A stretch of DNA of 64,000 nucleotides, from the NCBI RefSeq assembly GCF_964355755.1, contig NC_092670.1, forward strand, positions 25,409,795 through 25,473,794, given 5' to 3'. Position 1 is the stretch's first letter, and the number at the start of each line of letters is the position of its first letter. Source of the DNA: Antedon mediterranea (taxonomy: Eukaryota > Echinodermata > Crinoidea > Comatulida > Antedonidae). Under the pieces are notes generated by a model that worked only from the letters and a program-made list of their open reading frames with translations, had not been told where the DNA came from and made no database searches. Made by a program: the position numbers and the translations under genes. Below, in pieces: positions 34,985 through 46,764 of the stretch.

Positions 34985-35945
34985 ACATGGAAAAATTGTT
35001 TTCCTCGACAGAAAAATATGGTAAAACATTCACAATTACATCATACATAGAACAAATTTACAATTTAACAAGGCCAACAGCCATAAGTCGCGTGCTAAAA
35101 CGCATAGTGATACCGGACCGACAGACAGACCGACCGACCGACATAGTGAACTATAGAGTCGCGTCCACGCGACTAAAAACATTAATTAAAATATCCATCA
35201 ACTGTAAAATTTTAAAATCTATATTGCATGTGCGCTATTATGATCTAACAATCTTTGAGTTATAAATATGAGTTGAATTTGGTACAAAAGACAGTCGGTT
35301 TCTTGACGTATCAGCTCTAGGAGCCCGTAGCCGGCCTGACTTGTTCTTATAAAATCTCATATATAATGGATGTTTCTTATCTTCTAAAATGTTACTTAAT
35401 TTACTTAGGAACTGTTTTTCATAAAGATATTTTAAATCATTAACCGTACAACCAATTGTATTTGATGCTATCTTAGTAATCCTAATGAGACCTTTCTTGT
35501 GTGTTTCATTTAAATTACCGAACCAAGCAATAAAAGAGATAACTAGTACTGATTGAATAACTGTTTCATAGAATAATTTCAAAGTACAACAGCTAACATT
35601 AAATTTATTTAGCTTTCTGAGGAAATATAACCTTTGGTGACCTTTCTTAATTATCTCGGCCGTATTTTTTTCAAAGCTAAGTGGATCATCAATATGTGTA
35701 CCAAGATATTTGGTTTCATGAACACGTTCAATTGTCTGATCATTAACTATCAGAAAACCTTTTTCATTTTTCTTTTTCCTAAAATCCCATATAATTTCTT
35801 TAGTTTTATTAAAATTAATCTTACGGTAATTGTCATTGCACCATGACATTAATTTAACATATTCAGCCTTATACACCTGATCGTCAGTATTTTTCAACAG
35901 ACCAATCAGTACCATGTCATCTGCGTATTTAATTATATGACACAT
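34985..35945 (-). mobile_element. CR1/L2-like LINE, 5'-truncated, nested in the Gypsy integrase
   Basis: The minus strand carries the RT C-terminal part (35945-35238, 235 codons): IIKYADDMVLIGLL (YADD catalytic motif), INFNKTKEIIWDF, ETKYLGTHIDD, a thumb with LIRITKIASNTIGC, and the tail SFVPNSTHIYNSKIV. Its 3' UTR (35237-34985) contains the hairpin AGTCGCGT/ACGCGACT, a GTCGGTCK run and GGCCTTGTTAAATTG. The ORF remains open over 700 bp, so the insertion is fairly young. Confidence 0.8.
35082..35180. repeat. CCGAC-module, locus 3 (LINE 3' UTR)
   Basis: AAGTCGCGTGCTAAAACGCA, then TAGTGATACCGGACCGACAG, then GACATAGTGAACTATAGAGT and CGCG. Here it sits in the 3' UTR of the nested LINE, minus orientation. 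Confidence 0.75.
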
Positions 35946-36559
35946 GCTACAAGTAAGAATGTATGTATATCCATTTGATACTGGTAAAGGTCCAGCTAAA
36001 TTGATGTGAACGTGCTGAAAACGTTCAGTAGGAGTGTCAAAAGTAAATAACGGTGCACTTGTATGGCGATGAATTTTAGAACGTTGACAATCCAGACATG
36101 ATTTAGCCCAATTGCGTACATCTTTATTAATGTTGGGCCATACATAGCGTTGTGCGATCAGACGTTGTGTTGCCTTAATTCCAGGGTGTGATGATAAAAT
36201 TATTCAATGAGTTAAAATTAGTTCTACGAAATACTAAAGGAAGAAATGGACGTGGCTTACCAGTGGATATATCGCAGGTAATCAATTCGTTGGTGGTTGG
36301 CACTGGCCAAATCTTGCCAAATTAGTGATGTTGACGATGGTTAATTACTATTCCGTAGGTTTCGCAATTTAATATCGGTAGATTGTGCTTTAGCGATAGT
36401 CGCGAAATCCAATAGTGATGATGAGGTTGACAAAGCAGTGACGTCTGCCGCCGCTGAATTGTCGGTGCCTTTGATATGGCGAATATTACTTGTGAATTGT
36501 GCGATAAAATCAAGATGGCGAATTTCTCGTGGTGATTATCGATTAGGTAAATTGTTTAA

Positions 36560-37620
36560 TGAAAAAGTGAGGTGTTTATGATCTGTGAAAACACAGAAAC
36601 AAAAACAAAAAGGTGTCGAAAAGAAAGCAAGTGGTCGCCAGTCATTGTTGTGATATTGTTGCAACACCGCACCTACTGCAGAATGCGAAGCGTCAGTCAT
36701 GAGGCACAATTATGCCTCTGGCTTTGGATGTGTAAGTAGTGTGGCATTTGCGAGGGCGTGTTTGATTACGAGAAAAGATTTGGTAGACTCATCAGTCCAA
36801 ACAAGCTCTTGTTGAGCTTTCTTTCTTTTTTCCTTTGTAGTTGGAGCAGTTGAGGATGAATCGACGATAGAAATTTATTAAACCCAGAAACTCGCGTAGC
36901 TTGGTTAATTGTGAGTTGTGGTTGAGGAAAATCGCGTACAGCGGTGACTTTGGAGTTTATTGGCTGAATTTCATCTGAAGAAACTAAATGTCCCAAAAAT
37001 TCAAGTTGCGATCGGCCAAATAGGCATTTAGATGGGTTAATGATGATGCCGTATTCCTGAAGGCGGTTGAAAAATAGTTTGAGATGTTGTTTATGTTCGC
37101 CATCATTCGTGCTTGCTACTAAAAGGTCATCAATATAATCATATACAAAATCAAAATCGTTGAAAAGATTGAGCTTTACGTAGGCCAAATGGCATCCGCG
37201 TAAATTCAAACAGTACAAAAGGTATGAGAATAGCTGTCTTGCAAATATCCTCCTCGGCCATTGGTATTTGATGATACACTCGCACAAGGACGATTTTTGA
37301 AAATACAGATTTTCCATGGAGGTGAGATGTGTGAAGTCCTGAATGTGTGTGTGGGACAGGATACTTATCTGGGACGGTTACACTGTTGAGGCCTCGATAA
37401 TCACTACATGGACACCAATCGCCTAGTTCCTTCTTGGGAACTATGTGGAGAGGTGAAGCCCAATTACCACTTGAAGGTCTAACAATTCCCAAGTCCACAT
37501 GTGTTGGAATTTGTGTTTAGCAATTTTGAGACGATCAGGTGGTAATCGGCGAGGGCGGGCTGAAACAGGTGGACCATTTGTTACAGTGTGATGCTTGATT
37601 TTGTGGCGTATCGGCGCATC
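36560..37620 (-). pseudogene. Gypsy reverse transcriptase and RNase H remnants
   Basis: From 37600 downward on the minus strand: NGPPVSARPRRLPPDRLKIA, then (37498-37151) LGIVRPSSGNWASPLHIVPK, CSDYRGLN, VYHQIPMAEED and FEFTRMPFGLRKAQ. After a frameshift (from ~37150) come YDYIDDLLVAS with the catalytic YIDD, GIIINPSKCLFG and LEFLGHLVSSDEIQP. RNase H traces follow: ASHSAVGAVLQQYHNNDW at ~36690-36640 and FTDHKHLTFS at ~36580. At least two frameshifts and a deletion are present. Confidence 0.85.
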
Positions 37621-37829
37621 TCTTTGGCGAGGTTTTGAAGACGGTCGCTTCTGGCGTTGGCGTTTTCCGGAGTCGGAAAATTGTCAGTCGTGAAAGTACA
37701 TGGTGTATTCCCCCCGATTCCTACCAGCTTTGCAATACCCTCAATATCCAGTTCATCCTTCGTTGTGTAATGGTGGGAAGGCGACTGAGAAAAAGTTGCC
37801 GCATAACAGATTGTTACCTACTAATTGTA

Positions 37830-38201
37830 GCATACGACAATATCATTTGACGGCTTGTGGTCACCTAACTCCTCGGCAGTAAGAAGTTGGCGAAGCCGAA
37901 CTTGATAAGGACGGTCCGTCGGAGTGTTGATTAGGAGGTCTCGGACCTCCTGAGCAATTTCTGGCAGTAATGAGCCAACCACGTAGTGGTACTTTGTGAG
38001 TTCAGTGGTAATATGTCATGTGTGGAATTGTGACTCTACCTGCGTAAACCAAATGTCATGTGTGGAATTGTGACTCTACCGCGTAAACCAAATAGCTGGA
38101 TCTTTTGCCTAGAATATGGGCGCAATTTTAAGCTGGCGGCCGAAGAAACCTGTGCTGGCTGGTTAGGTGTTGGGCCGGCGCCTGACGGTTGTGGTGAAGC
38201 C
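37830..38201 (-). pseudogene. Gypsy gag remnant
   Basis: It starts MASPQPSGAGPTPNQPAQ at 38201 on the minus strand. Further on, partly out of frame, are VESQFHT (twice, from a 38-39-bp duplication), ITTELTKYHYVVGSLLPEIA, VRDLLINTP and LRQLLTAEELGDHKPSN. These are typical of Mag-lineage gag. Stops follow. A protease could not be recognised in 37620-37830. Confidence 0.7.
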
Positions 38202-38281
38202 ATGCCGAAAAACAAATAATAATCCAATCCAAGTAATAACGAATAGTAATGAAGTTGACGTGTTCGTGTGTCACCATGCAA

Positions 38282-38424
38282 TTTAGTTGTTGTTCAACTC
38301 GATGATAAAACAGACAACAAACTAAGAATGTAGAATTAAACTGTACAATTTTATTGCAAGTGAAAAGATGCAGTAGAGTCGCATATAAAAACACTTGATC
38401 CTCAAATAAAGAAATGCACAGAAT
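38282..38424 (-). repeat. 5' LTR of the Gypsy element
   Basis: Direct repeat partner of 34373-34515. Directly downstream in element orientation comes CATGGTGACACACG, a possible degenerate primer-binding site, then gag. Confidence 0.75.
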
Positions 38425-39189
38425 ACATTACAAAGTACTGGAATTAACAGAGTGTGTAAGTTGCTTGTTTATGATTTGATTAAATAAACTGACTGCTAAA
38501 ATGAGGAGAAGGCACCCTTATTTATATTGTCATACAGGATATGTGGGGGTGCTAATTATGACATCATCGCATAACTTTGAGATAGTTAGTTTTTAGACGA
38601 AACTTAAATGACATCATCGTCATTAAGAAGAAATTTAGATGACATCATATTTGGTATAGCACACAAGTGTCCATGGCAGGTAAATTTATGGTTCCGTTGA
38701 GAGTACCTTAAGTACAAAGGTCTGCATAATGTAAGTAGGTGCTGACTTGTACAAATAATATGTTAACAATTATGTAGAAATAATACTAAAGTATAAAAGT
38801 AAAAATGCATTAAAAATCATGTGGTAGGCTGCTACAATTGTTTACAATATACGTAATGATAGATTCAACTTACTGAATCTGATTTCTTTGCTCTTTTTCA
38901 GCATTCTTTTCTCCACTTTCTGTGGCTTTCTTCTTTTTGGAGGATGCAACATTCTGCCTTGCTATTGTTGCGGCTTCAGTCTTCAGCATTAGGTGTTTCA
39001 GCTCTACTACCTGAGACAGTGAAGTCTGTTATTGGCCGCATTCCTCTGATACTAGCTTTTTCTGTTATTTTTTCAACTGCTTCCTTCTGCTTAGTTTCCT
39101 TTCTTTTTGTTTGCTTTTTTATTTTCTTGTTTTTTGATTGTTTGTTTTTGTTTTACTTTTAGTTTGTTGAACACTTTGTTAATCTAGGT
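38425..39189. other. Intergenic DNA between Gypsy and LINE tail
   Basis: No family motif is recognised. Repeated ATGACATCATC words occur at 38560-38650. An open stretch at 38880-39080 is unrecognised. Confidence 0.4.
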
Positions 39190-39448
<259 letters not shown>

Positions 39449-39732
39449 CCTGTGATACGCCTTCTTGACTCATCCACTAAATAGTATTGTAAGTTTTAAT
39501 TGATCTGGTAGAATTCGGCAATGCAAAGTTATTATTATATTATAACAACTTTTTTCCTGGTGGAACCTATCTTAAAGCTCTCTGAGCTTATTTGAGTTTC
39601 TCCAGATACAAGGCATTAACTATTAATTTGATTCATATTTTGTCAACATATTTTGAATTTTGCTTTGTGTAAATAAATTATTGAATGAATGATTGAATGA
39701 AAGTTAAAAACAACCGTTTTAGAGACTCTTTT

Positions 39733-39778
39733 TTAGTCGCGTGGAAGCGACTCTATAGTTCACTAAGTCGGTCGGTCG

Positions 39779-39817
<39 letters not shown>

Positions 39818-40556
39818 GGTCTGTCTGTCGGTCTGTCTGTCGGTCTGTCTGTCTGTCTGTCGGTCCGGTATCACTATGCGTTTTATCGCTTTATGACCTT
39901 ATCTTGATATCAGTTTAATCTAGCTAAGTCAATTTTTCACAGAATATTCCTTATGGCCAGGAATCGATGTGGTTATGTTTTCACGGTGCGCAATAAAAAA
40001 TTACGCGGTCTACGCACGATTTAACGAAATCACGTTTGTAATCATATCTTAACAACCATGAATCACAATTAAATAAAATTTGGTACTCATAAATTTCAGG
40101 GCATAAATCATCATATGGCAATACAATTACGTGCGTAGCGCATGTAACGCATGCGTACGCGCGCTTAAAATTTTCAAAATTTATTTTCGATGAAATAAGA
40201 GTACGTTTCAGGCAATTTTAAGCGTTTACAAAATTGCCATGAGTGCGCAGATTTTTGCGCGCGCACTGCGCGTTAAATGTTATTGCGCACAATTTTTGCC
40301 CGATTTCTGTTTTCTTGACTTAATTTTCAACTCGAAATTACGTTATACGAGCACGTCAAATGTGACAGGCTACGCACGTGTAAATTAAAAAAATATAAAT
40401 GTTTTTAAACATTTCAACATTTTTAAACATGTTCAGTAATTTCGGTCAGTATAGTTCACTATGTCGGTCGGTCCGTCTGTCTGTCGGTCTGTCTGTCTGT
40501 CGGTCTGTTTGTCTGTCGGTCCGGTATCACTATGCATTGTAGCACGCGACTTAATG
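39733..40556 (+). mobile_element. CCGAC-module pair (loci 4 and 5) flanking a CpG-rich segment
   Basis: Locus 4 (39733-39890) starts with the hairpin AGTCGCGTGGAAGCGACT, then CTATAGTTCACTAAGTCGGT, a long GTCTGTCG run and CCGGTATCACTATGCG. Locus 5 (40440-40556) repeats TAGTTCACTATGTCGGTCGG, the GTCTGTCG run and CCGGTATCACTATGC, ending in CACGCGACTTAATGGCTG. The 550 bp between them (39930-40400) are unusually rich in CG and GCGC words for this window. No ORF. Confidence 0.65.
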
Positions 40557-40737
40557 GCTGTTGGCCTTGTTCCTATATGCTTGTCATCTATAATGTACAT
40601 TTTTCAAGATAATTAGTTAAGGTGTTACGTTTTTATATTGTGTTTTAAATTGTTTTGTATCTATGTTTCTAAGCTCAGCAAAACAAATGTCATGTATGTA
40701 ATATTATGAGACAATAAATTGAATCTTGAATCTTGAC
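40557..40737 (+). mobile_element. LINE 3' end with TTGAATC tail
   Basis: GGCTGTTGGCCTTGTT leads into AT-rich UTR and ends AATAAATTGAATCTTGAATC TTGA. The GGCCTTGTT word also follows the module in the LINE at 34985-35945, so loci 4/5 and this tail probably form one truncated LINE copy of the same family. Confidence 0.6.
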
Positions 40738-40744
40738 TATTGGA

Positions 40745-41420
40745 TGTCACACTTTCAAATGCTTCCTCCATGATTTCTTGCACTTTACCATCTAGTTCCA
40801 ATGGATCTGTGCGGCGTTTTTAGGGTTTGTGTAGGTTTGTTTAGTAGATCATTCAAGACTTCCAAAACAGATTTTGCTTTTGTTGTGTCTTCATGTTCCT
40901 TGTTGTCACTGCCGGTATTTGGTTCTGTGAAACATTCATCTTCCTTTTCATCATACACATTCCTGTTCATTATCAACCTCAACGATATTTTTGTTAACTA
41001 TAGTAGATGTTTGCTTCATTTCTGTTATTGCATTATCGTTTTGTATATAGGCTTTATTTGTTACCGGTTTCATTACACGAGTGACATGTTACTAAAGCTA
41101 GTCTTTTTGGGCAGGAGTTTATTTTATGTGCATGGAGAACACATTCATAACATCTTAGCTCAAATTTGATCCTTATGGAATATTCTTGCGTTAAAGTTGT
41201 TAATTTTGCAGAATCTTGGCAAGCTATATCTTTAAACGGTTCGACAAATATAGCCCGATCACTGTTTAAAAAGCGTGAACGCTTTCGGAGACATAACTAT
41301 AGAACCAATACCATATCCCTGCACGTATTAAATGTGATTGCATTTCCGCCATGTTCGCATAGAACAATAACATTTATTTATTATGGTGGCACTATATTAT
41401 ATGGAGCGCCATGTAGGCAT
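40745..41420 (-). pseudogene. LINE ORF1 (zinc-knuckle protein) fragment
   Basis: The minus strand near 41160-41060 encodes FELRCYECVLHAHKINSCPK and then LVTCHSCNETGNK, two CCHC-like knuckles as in gag-like ORF1 proteins. An acidic tail at 40982-40785 contains NVYDEKEDECFTEPNTGSDN. Upstream, AIFVEPFKDIACQD is in the same general order. Frames are broken. The plus-strand frame of 122 codons over the same DNA is a shadow. Confidence 0.55.
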
Positions 41421-41429
41421 TAAGCCAAT

Positions 41430-42900
41430 CTAGATATTACAACATCAACAGAAGTTTTGACCAATGATGCGTATAATAGTGGCTAAAATGGGACACACGA
41501 TCTACCGTTCATAAATCCATGCTGGTAAAGAGTAATGAATAACTATCAAGGTGCAATAGCAAATGCTTATTTACAACCTTTTCAAGCAACTTACCAACAA
41601 TGGAACATAGAGAGATTGGACGGTAATTTGTCATCAATAGCACCGGATTATGGATATGAATCACATTGGCCTTCTTCCAGTCGTTGGGAATGGTATCAGT
41701 TGAGAGAGATAGGTTAAATAATTTTGAAAGCGGCTCAGCAATAAATGTTGAAGTTATACTGTCTTGACCTGGTGATTTACCAAGTATATGAGTAGCAATA
41801 CCTCCTCAGGAAAAGTGCGGACTTCCTTGAGAGGAAGAAAGCCAACGTGATTGCTGCAATATCTGTGAAATCATTGTAAGGCAGCTGAGTAGGCCTATCT
41901 GCAGTAAAATTAGATGAAAAATAATCATTGAAACTGTTTTCAATCTTAGTAGTACCGTCAATTAAAACATTAAAGAAAGTGGAAGCAGGTTGAACAAACG
42001 ACCAGAAGGCTTTACCATTGTCAGTAGTTCTCTTAGCTATTTCTGAGATATAATTATAAAAAGATTTCCTGATCTCAAAGATTACCTTTTCTAAACGATT
42101 TGTAGGAGGTCCATTTATTAGGATTATTTGAACGTTTGGCATTTTGATTGTCCTTTTTACAAATGATTTTAGTTAACTATGAGGTTCTCCAAGGCTTATT
42201 AGGCTTACCCCTGGCCTAGTCATATGAACAACTTTATGTATTATCTCAAGAAATCGTGTTTTAAATAGGTTCCAGGATGAGTAATTATTATTATTATTAT
42301 TAATGTTTGATTCGTCAGAAATATCAAAGATATCATCCGAGTTTATATTCGATAAAGCACCAATACATTCGGCCACATTCATCGTAGAATATTTAAAGAA
42401 ATGACCATGTGGTAAAGAATATATGTACTGACAGTAATTAAAGTTAAATGAGACCATTAACCCATCATGGTCGCTCACGATCCCAGGATTAGGAGTGATG
42501 CTATTATTCAAGTAAATTTTCTTTTGGATGATCCAAATAAAAATCGTAAAACTTACATGTTTTACTCTAGCTTTTTACTAATCTTAAGTGATGCTATATT
42601 GATATAGTTACCATTGTTCGTATACAGATGGTCAATTATTGTACCATTTCCATTGATATCATTTCGTCTTGAGACGAAATCAACCATCAGGGTCAGGTTA
42701 AGAGAAGACATTGTGCCATCTAAATGGTTTAATAGATGTTAGCGACATTATTGTTCAAATTCGTGGTGTCAATGTTAATGTCCCCTACTAGAAATGTTGC
42801 ACTAAACAGGTCAAAGCTTTCCTGAAGCTTGTCAAAAAACACACTTTGGCATTGGAGGACGATATAAACTGCCTAAGAGAAATTTGCCTTTTTTGGTGTA
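41430..42900 (-). mobile_element. Jockey/CR1-type LINE: endonuclease and N-terminal RT, decayed
   Basis: In minus-strand order: the endonuclease with LVGDINIDTTNLNNNVANIY (~42790), NGNGTIIDHLYTNNGNYINI (~42640) and SDHDGLMVSFNF (~42470); a linker with FWSFVQPASTFFNVL and NSFNDYFSSNF (~42010-41910); then RT fingers GKSPGQDSITSTFIAEPLSK (~41770), TIPNDWKKANVIHI and NYRPISLCSIVGKLLEKVV (~41620). Numerous stops and shifts occur. It is truncated at the RT end near 41430. Confidence 0.8.
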
Positions 42901-43133
42901 TAAGTACTCACTCCATAATATTTCCAGGCCATCAACACAGTATTTGATTGCGATGCCACTTTTTTTTTTCAATTCTCTTTTTAGGGATTTTATTCAAACA
43001 TATATAGGCATCAGGCCCTTTTATTTTACAAAAGTAAGTAACATGGGTTGCATAATATTTTTTTTTTTCGTGAGCAATAAAAACAAAATTTGCGACCTCT
43101 CCTGTAATGTTTTTGTTATTCATTAATAGTTAA

Positions 43134-43660
43134 CTAAGGAAATGAACAATAAAACTTAGGAATATATTTGGTTCTGATATTTCTATAGAAAGGATAAATT
43201 AACATAAAGTGAATTTTATCTTCTATTAAACTTAAATTACAAACTTTACATAAACGTTCTTCGGGTGGAACTTTGTTCCATCTGCCCTTTTCAACTTCGA
43301 GATCTAGAACGCCTAAACGAAAGTTTGTTGTAACTCTCTTACGTTTCCTATCTGTAATATTTAATAAATGATAACTTAATTCAATCTCTGATTTAAACAA
43401 TTTTAAATACTTCAATTTTAATGAATTTTAAACTGCTCAACATAGTTTTTTTTTGTCTAAATCCCTGAGTCTAAGTTTAAAATCATTAATAAATTTATAT
43501 TTGTTTTCCACTTTCTGGTCGTACCAGACGTAGCCATAGCCAGTGGAACAAAGCAGATCTTTTACTTGTTTGACCCAACACAGGTCATTTCTATTAGTTT
43601 TTCTTAGTTGAAACGTATAACATTTAAAAAGAAATCTATTTTTATCCATTTCAATGATAC
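43134..43660 (-). pseudogene. LINE ORF2 C-terminal domain with CxxC knuckle
   Basis: Two minus-strand frames separated by a shift near 43430. The upstream part (43649-43437) has CWVKQVKDLLCSTGYGYVWY. The downstream part (43415-43134) has RVTTNFRLGVLDLEVEKGRW, KVPPEERLCKVCNLSLIEDK and IHFMLIYPFYRNIR. RxPxxERxCxxCxxxxIEDxxHF is the C-terminal motif of L1/Tx1-type LINE proteins. No RT is attached. Confidence 0.65.
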
Positions 43661-43813
43661 GTAACCAAAATAATATAAACTAGAGGGTACTCCGAGAGTA
43701 CAAACCTCCGCCTACTGTAAAATTCCCCTACATAAAATGCCCCCTGAATATTTTTTTTTAAACATTTTTTTTATTAGTTCTAAGTGTAAATATGTTAACT
43801 GCACACTACAAAG

Positions 43814-44201
43814 TTGTGGATGACAGTGTGGTGTAATGGTTATGTATCCAGCCTCTCACAGTTGAGGTCGCTGGTTTCAAGCCCCACTGAGGGTTTTTTT
43901 TTTTTTATTATTTTTTTTTTTTTTACTTTTTTTTTTTTGTGGACCTTGATCTTTGACCCTGACCCTTCAAAATGTAACCACAATTATATGATGTCTCATT
44001 GATCATTGTGGCTAAGTTTGGTGAGAATCGGATCAAAACTGTGGTCTCTAGGCAGTAAAATAGTTTTTTGTTAGTTGTGACCTTGACCTATGACCTTTCC
44101 CCTCAAACTCGTCCGAGCTTTTTGGGCATAGATCATTGTGTCCAAATTTGGTTAGAATCGGATAAAAACTGTGGCCTCCAGGCTGTTCACAGACACACAC
44201 A

Positions 44202-44241
<40 letters not shown>

Positions 44242-44282
44242 TACAGGGGTGAAAACATAACCTCCTTGGCGGAGGTAATAAA
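43814..44282 (+). mobile_element. tRNA-derived SINE with (AC)n tail
   Basis: A-box GTGGTGTAATGG near 43828 and B-box-like GGTTTCAAGCCCC near 43872 form a tRNA-type head, followed by a poly-T run. The body has two related halves, each with GTGAGAATCGGATCAAAACT or GTTAGAATCGGATAAAAACT followed by GTGG and a CC/TCTAGGC word. (CA)n at 44192-44236 precedes CATAACCTCCTTGGCGGAGG at the end. Confidence 0.7.
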
Positions 44283-44404
44283 GCAATCAATTTGTAAGGA
44301 TAGTCTGCCTAATTCAGATCTGACAGCTGGGTGCGCCGCGTTTCCAATGGCTAAAATAAATCTTGAAAATCGGTGCTTTGCGCACATTGACTCGTTCTTG
44401 GTCT

Positions 44405-45305
44405 GTCACGCCAAAATCAGTCCGGGCCAAAATCGGTCCGGCGGACCAGTTTTGGCTGCCAAAATCAGTCCGGGGGACCATTTATGGCTGCCAAAACCTG
44501 TCCGGCCGGACCAATTTTGGCCGCCAAAACTGGTCCGGCCTGGATAAAATTGGTCCGGGCGGTAGGACTGTTTTTGGCCGCCAAATATGGTCCGGTCTTA
44601 CAAATATATGGTGCGCAATATGAGTCATAATGTATATATCATTAAAAAAAAAGGCCATGATTAGTCATTATATTGAAAACTATGGGGTTTTATTTGTTAT
44701 TTTAATATTATAAATTAAGCCTGTTTTTTTATTATCATTATTAGTAGTAACTCATCAATAATAAGTACTAATTGTTAGGCTTTTTGTATACAATATGTAT
44801 CTCTGCCTGTTTTTAATCCATTTTGTTCTTTTTTAACATCTTCGTTTCCCCATGATGTTAAAAACAATTTAATTTATTAATTATTTATGGTTAATCAATC
44901 AATATATCAATTCAATACAATTATTAGAAAAAAATTATCCAATATTGATTAGGCTGAGGAAAAGGAAAAAGGCCTCAATCATAAATCAAATCTAGCTGGC
45001 AATATCAGCGTCTCATACCCATTCATGTGAGTGTGTGGCAGGCCGAAATATGAGTGAACACCTAAGTCATGTTTTTAGATAAAATACATTTATTTATAGT
45101 ATTTATCCGACAAGATAACTTACTAATATATATCATGGGATATTTTTATAGCCATAAACAATTTAAAACAGCATCATAGGCCTAGTAATTCAATTAAAAT
45201 CGACAGAAGAAAAGCCCGGACCGATTTTGGCAGTGGCGGACTGCTTTTGGCCACAATTTTAGAGCCAAAACTGGTCCGGCCGGACCGATTTTGGCCCCGG
45301 ACCAT
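44405..45305. repeat. GGTCCGG palindrome clusters in inverted arrangement
   Basis: At 44405-44600 the words GGTCCGGCCGGACC, CCAAAACTGGTCCGG and TTTTGGCCGCCAAAA recur five to six times. A shorter cluster at 45210-45305 includes CCAAAACTGGTCCGGCCGG with its mirror half. Both are GC-rich islands in AT-rich DNA. The 600 bp between them show no gene. The whole may be a foldback-type element. Confidence 0.65.
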
Positions 45306-46092
45306 ATTTATCATGACAGGTCCTGTACGTGTACATTATATTCGATGTCTCCTGGTGTGTGCTGAATTGATAGGCGCTGCACTGCTGGACGCCGTGGGTC
45401 CGTGGAGGGCCTAATCCAAATTTCCTTAGTTTCCAGTTAAGCTTGAGGACCAAGAATAATACATTTTAACAAATAGTATTTATATATTATATTTATATTT
45501 ATAAAAAATCAAGATTTAAAATGAGAGCCATGTACAAATCCGGCGAACGAAATTACTGGTAGAACTAAAAAACTAAAAAGTAAAGATTTAAAACAATATG
45601 GGTACAAATATTTTACATTTATTTTAGGTATTGAAAGAACTCGAAGTTTATTTACATTCCAGTACGAATATCTTAATTTATTAAACTCTTTAAAATTAAC
45701 TTAAATACGCCAAAAAAAAATCGCACGCAACGGCAACTTGTTGAGTAAAATACACTGCCATAAAGTACCGTAAGTTTGTTTTGCAATTTATTCAATGCAG
45801 TAATAGTATAACGCGCAATTTTAAATGCGTGCACGTCGCACTCTAGCGACAAAAACGAAATGAACGCAATTGTGAGAGTGCTTGATCGATAATGTATAAG
45901 TAAAATATACCCTTAAAACAATATTCTAATATTTATCTTCCATCCATTGGCTGTGCTCTCACAATTTATTTTGAAATGCCAACTGTTGTAATCCTTAAAG
46001 AGAAATAAATATTTGTTACTACAACTTGTATTAATTGATACTACAGTATGAGACTGCACGTCAAACGCGTGATAGAACTCGTTTAAAGCATA
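45306..46092. other. Intergenic DNA, nothing recognised
   Basis: AT-rich sequence with no coding motif, RNA gene or repeat seen by eye. Confidence 0.4.
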
Positions 46093-46764
46093 TAGACTAG
46101 GCTATGAATGAGGTAGGTGCCACCCGGAGAGGTAGAAATTCTCATATGACTTTTCTAGACCAGTTTTTTCTGGGGAATCCAAATATATTGGGTAAACGGG
46201 CTGTAACCTGCGAACTTTCGCGTGAGGGCGCTTTTTTCAAAATGGCTGCCAGTTACAGTAGACTATGATATCTTGGCAACCACTGGTCATAGAGAGTTGA
46301 TTTTGGTGTCAAATTGTTCGGAATGTACATGTTCCTATTTGATGTAATAGAACATTTTGTCAGAAAATGGCCGGAAACACCTCTATTGACCTTTGACCCA
46401 ATATCTAACAGATATCATATCTTCGTAACTACTCGACACAGAAAGTTGTAATTGGTGTCAAACTCTCCAGAATATAGATGTTTATATTCAAACTAATAGA
46501 ACATTATCTGTAAAAATGACCGGAAATAACGTTACTGACCTTTGACCCAAAATGCAAGACATTTCTCCCATCTGATCACGTTAATCTTGTCAATTAATTC
46601 ATTTTGTGCCAATTGGAGGTTGACATTCTCATATTATTTTCTGGACCAGTTTTTCATGTGCAATCCGAATATATGAGATAAATAAGCCATAACAAGGCCA
46701 AGAATTTAATTCTCTTTTACTACATATATGCTTCCCTTTAGTGTTTCAGACTGTATGTCGTGTA

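Larger units (their letters stand above)
34760..36340 (-). pseudogene. Gypsy integrase, split by a LINE
   Basis: The zinc-binding half (minus, about 36210-35960) reads HPGIKATQRLIAQRYVWPNI and then NWAKSCLDCQRSKIHRHTSA, giving the HHCC finger with its CxxC. It runs to NGYTYILTC at the start of the catalytic core. The core resumes at about 34965 with VDRFTRWPEAILLCDITAET and ends near 34760. About 960 bp of LINE lies between. Further stops and shifts show it is dead. Confidence 0.8.
34373..38424 (-). mobile_element. Ty3/Gypsy LTR retrotransposon (Mag-like), decayed, with nested LINE
   Basis: Direct repeats of ~143 bp at 38282-38424 (5' LTR on the minus strand) and 34373-34515 (3' LTR) share TTGTTGTTCAACTCGATGAT, TAAAACAGACAACA and TGCAGTAGAGTCGC with a few differences. 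On the minus strand gag, RT, RNase H and integrase follow in the expected order. All are frameshifted or stopped, and a LINE interrupts the integrase. An internal 38-39-bp duplication (38012-38090) lies in gag. Confidence 0.85.

Noticed and set aside
34528-35265. Several plus-strand frames of about 94 codons
   Set aside because: Complement of the Gypsy integrase and the nested LINE UTR on the minus strand.
40801-41169. Plus-strand frame of 122 codons with hydrophobic stretches
   Set aside because: Complement of the LINE ORF1 zinc-knuckle fragment, whose minus-strand CCHC motifs are recognisable.
44048-44623. Frames of 66-159 codons rich in His-Thr or Val-Cys
   Set aside because: They run through the (CA)n tract and the GGTCCGG palindromes; low-complexity artefacts.
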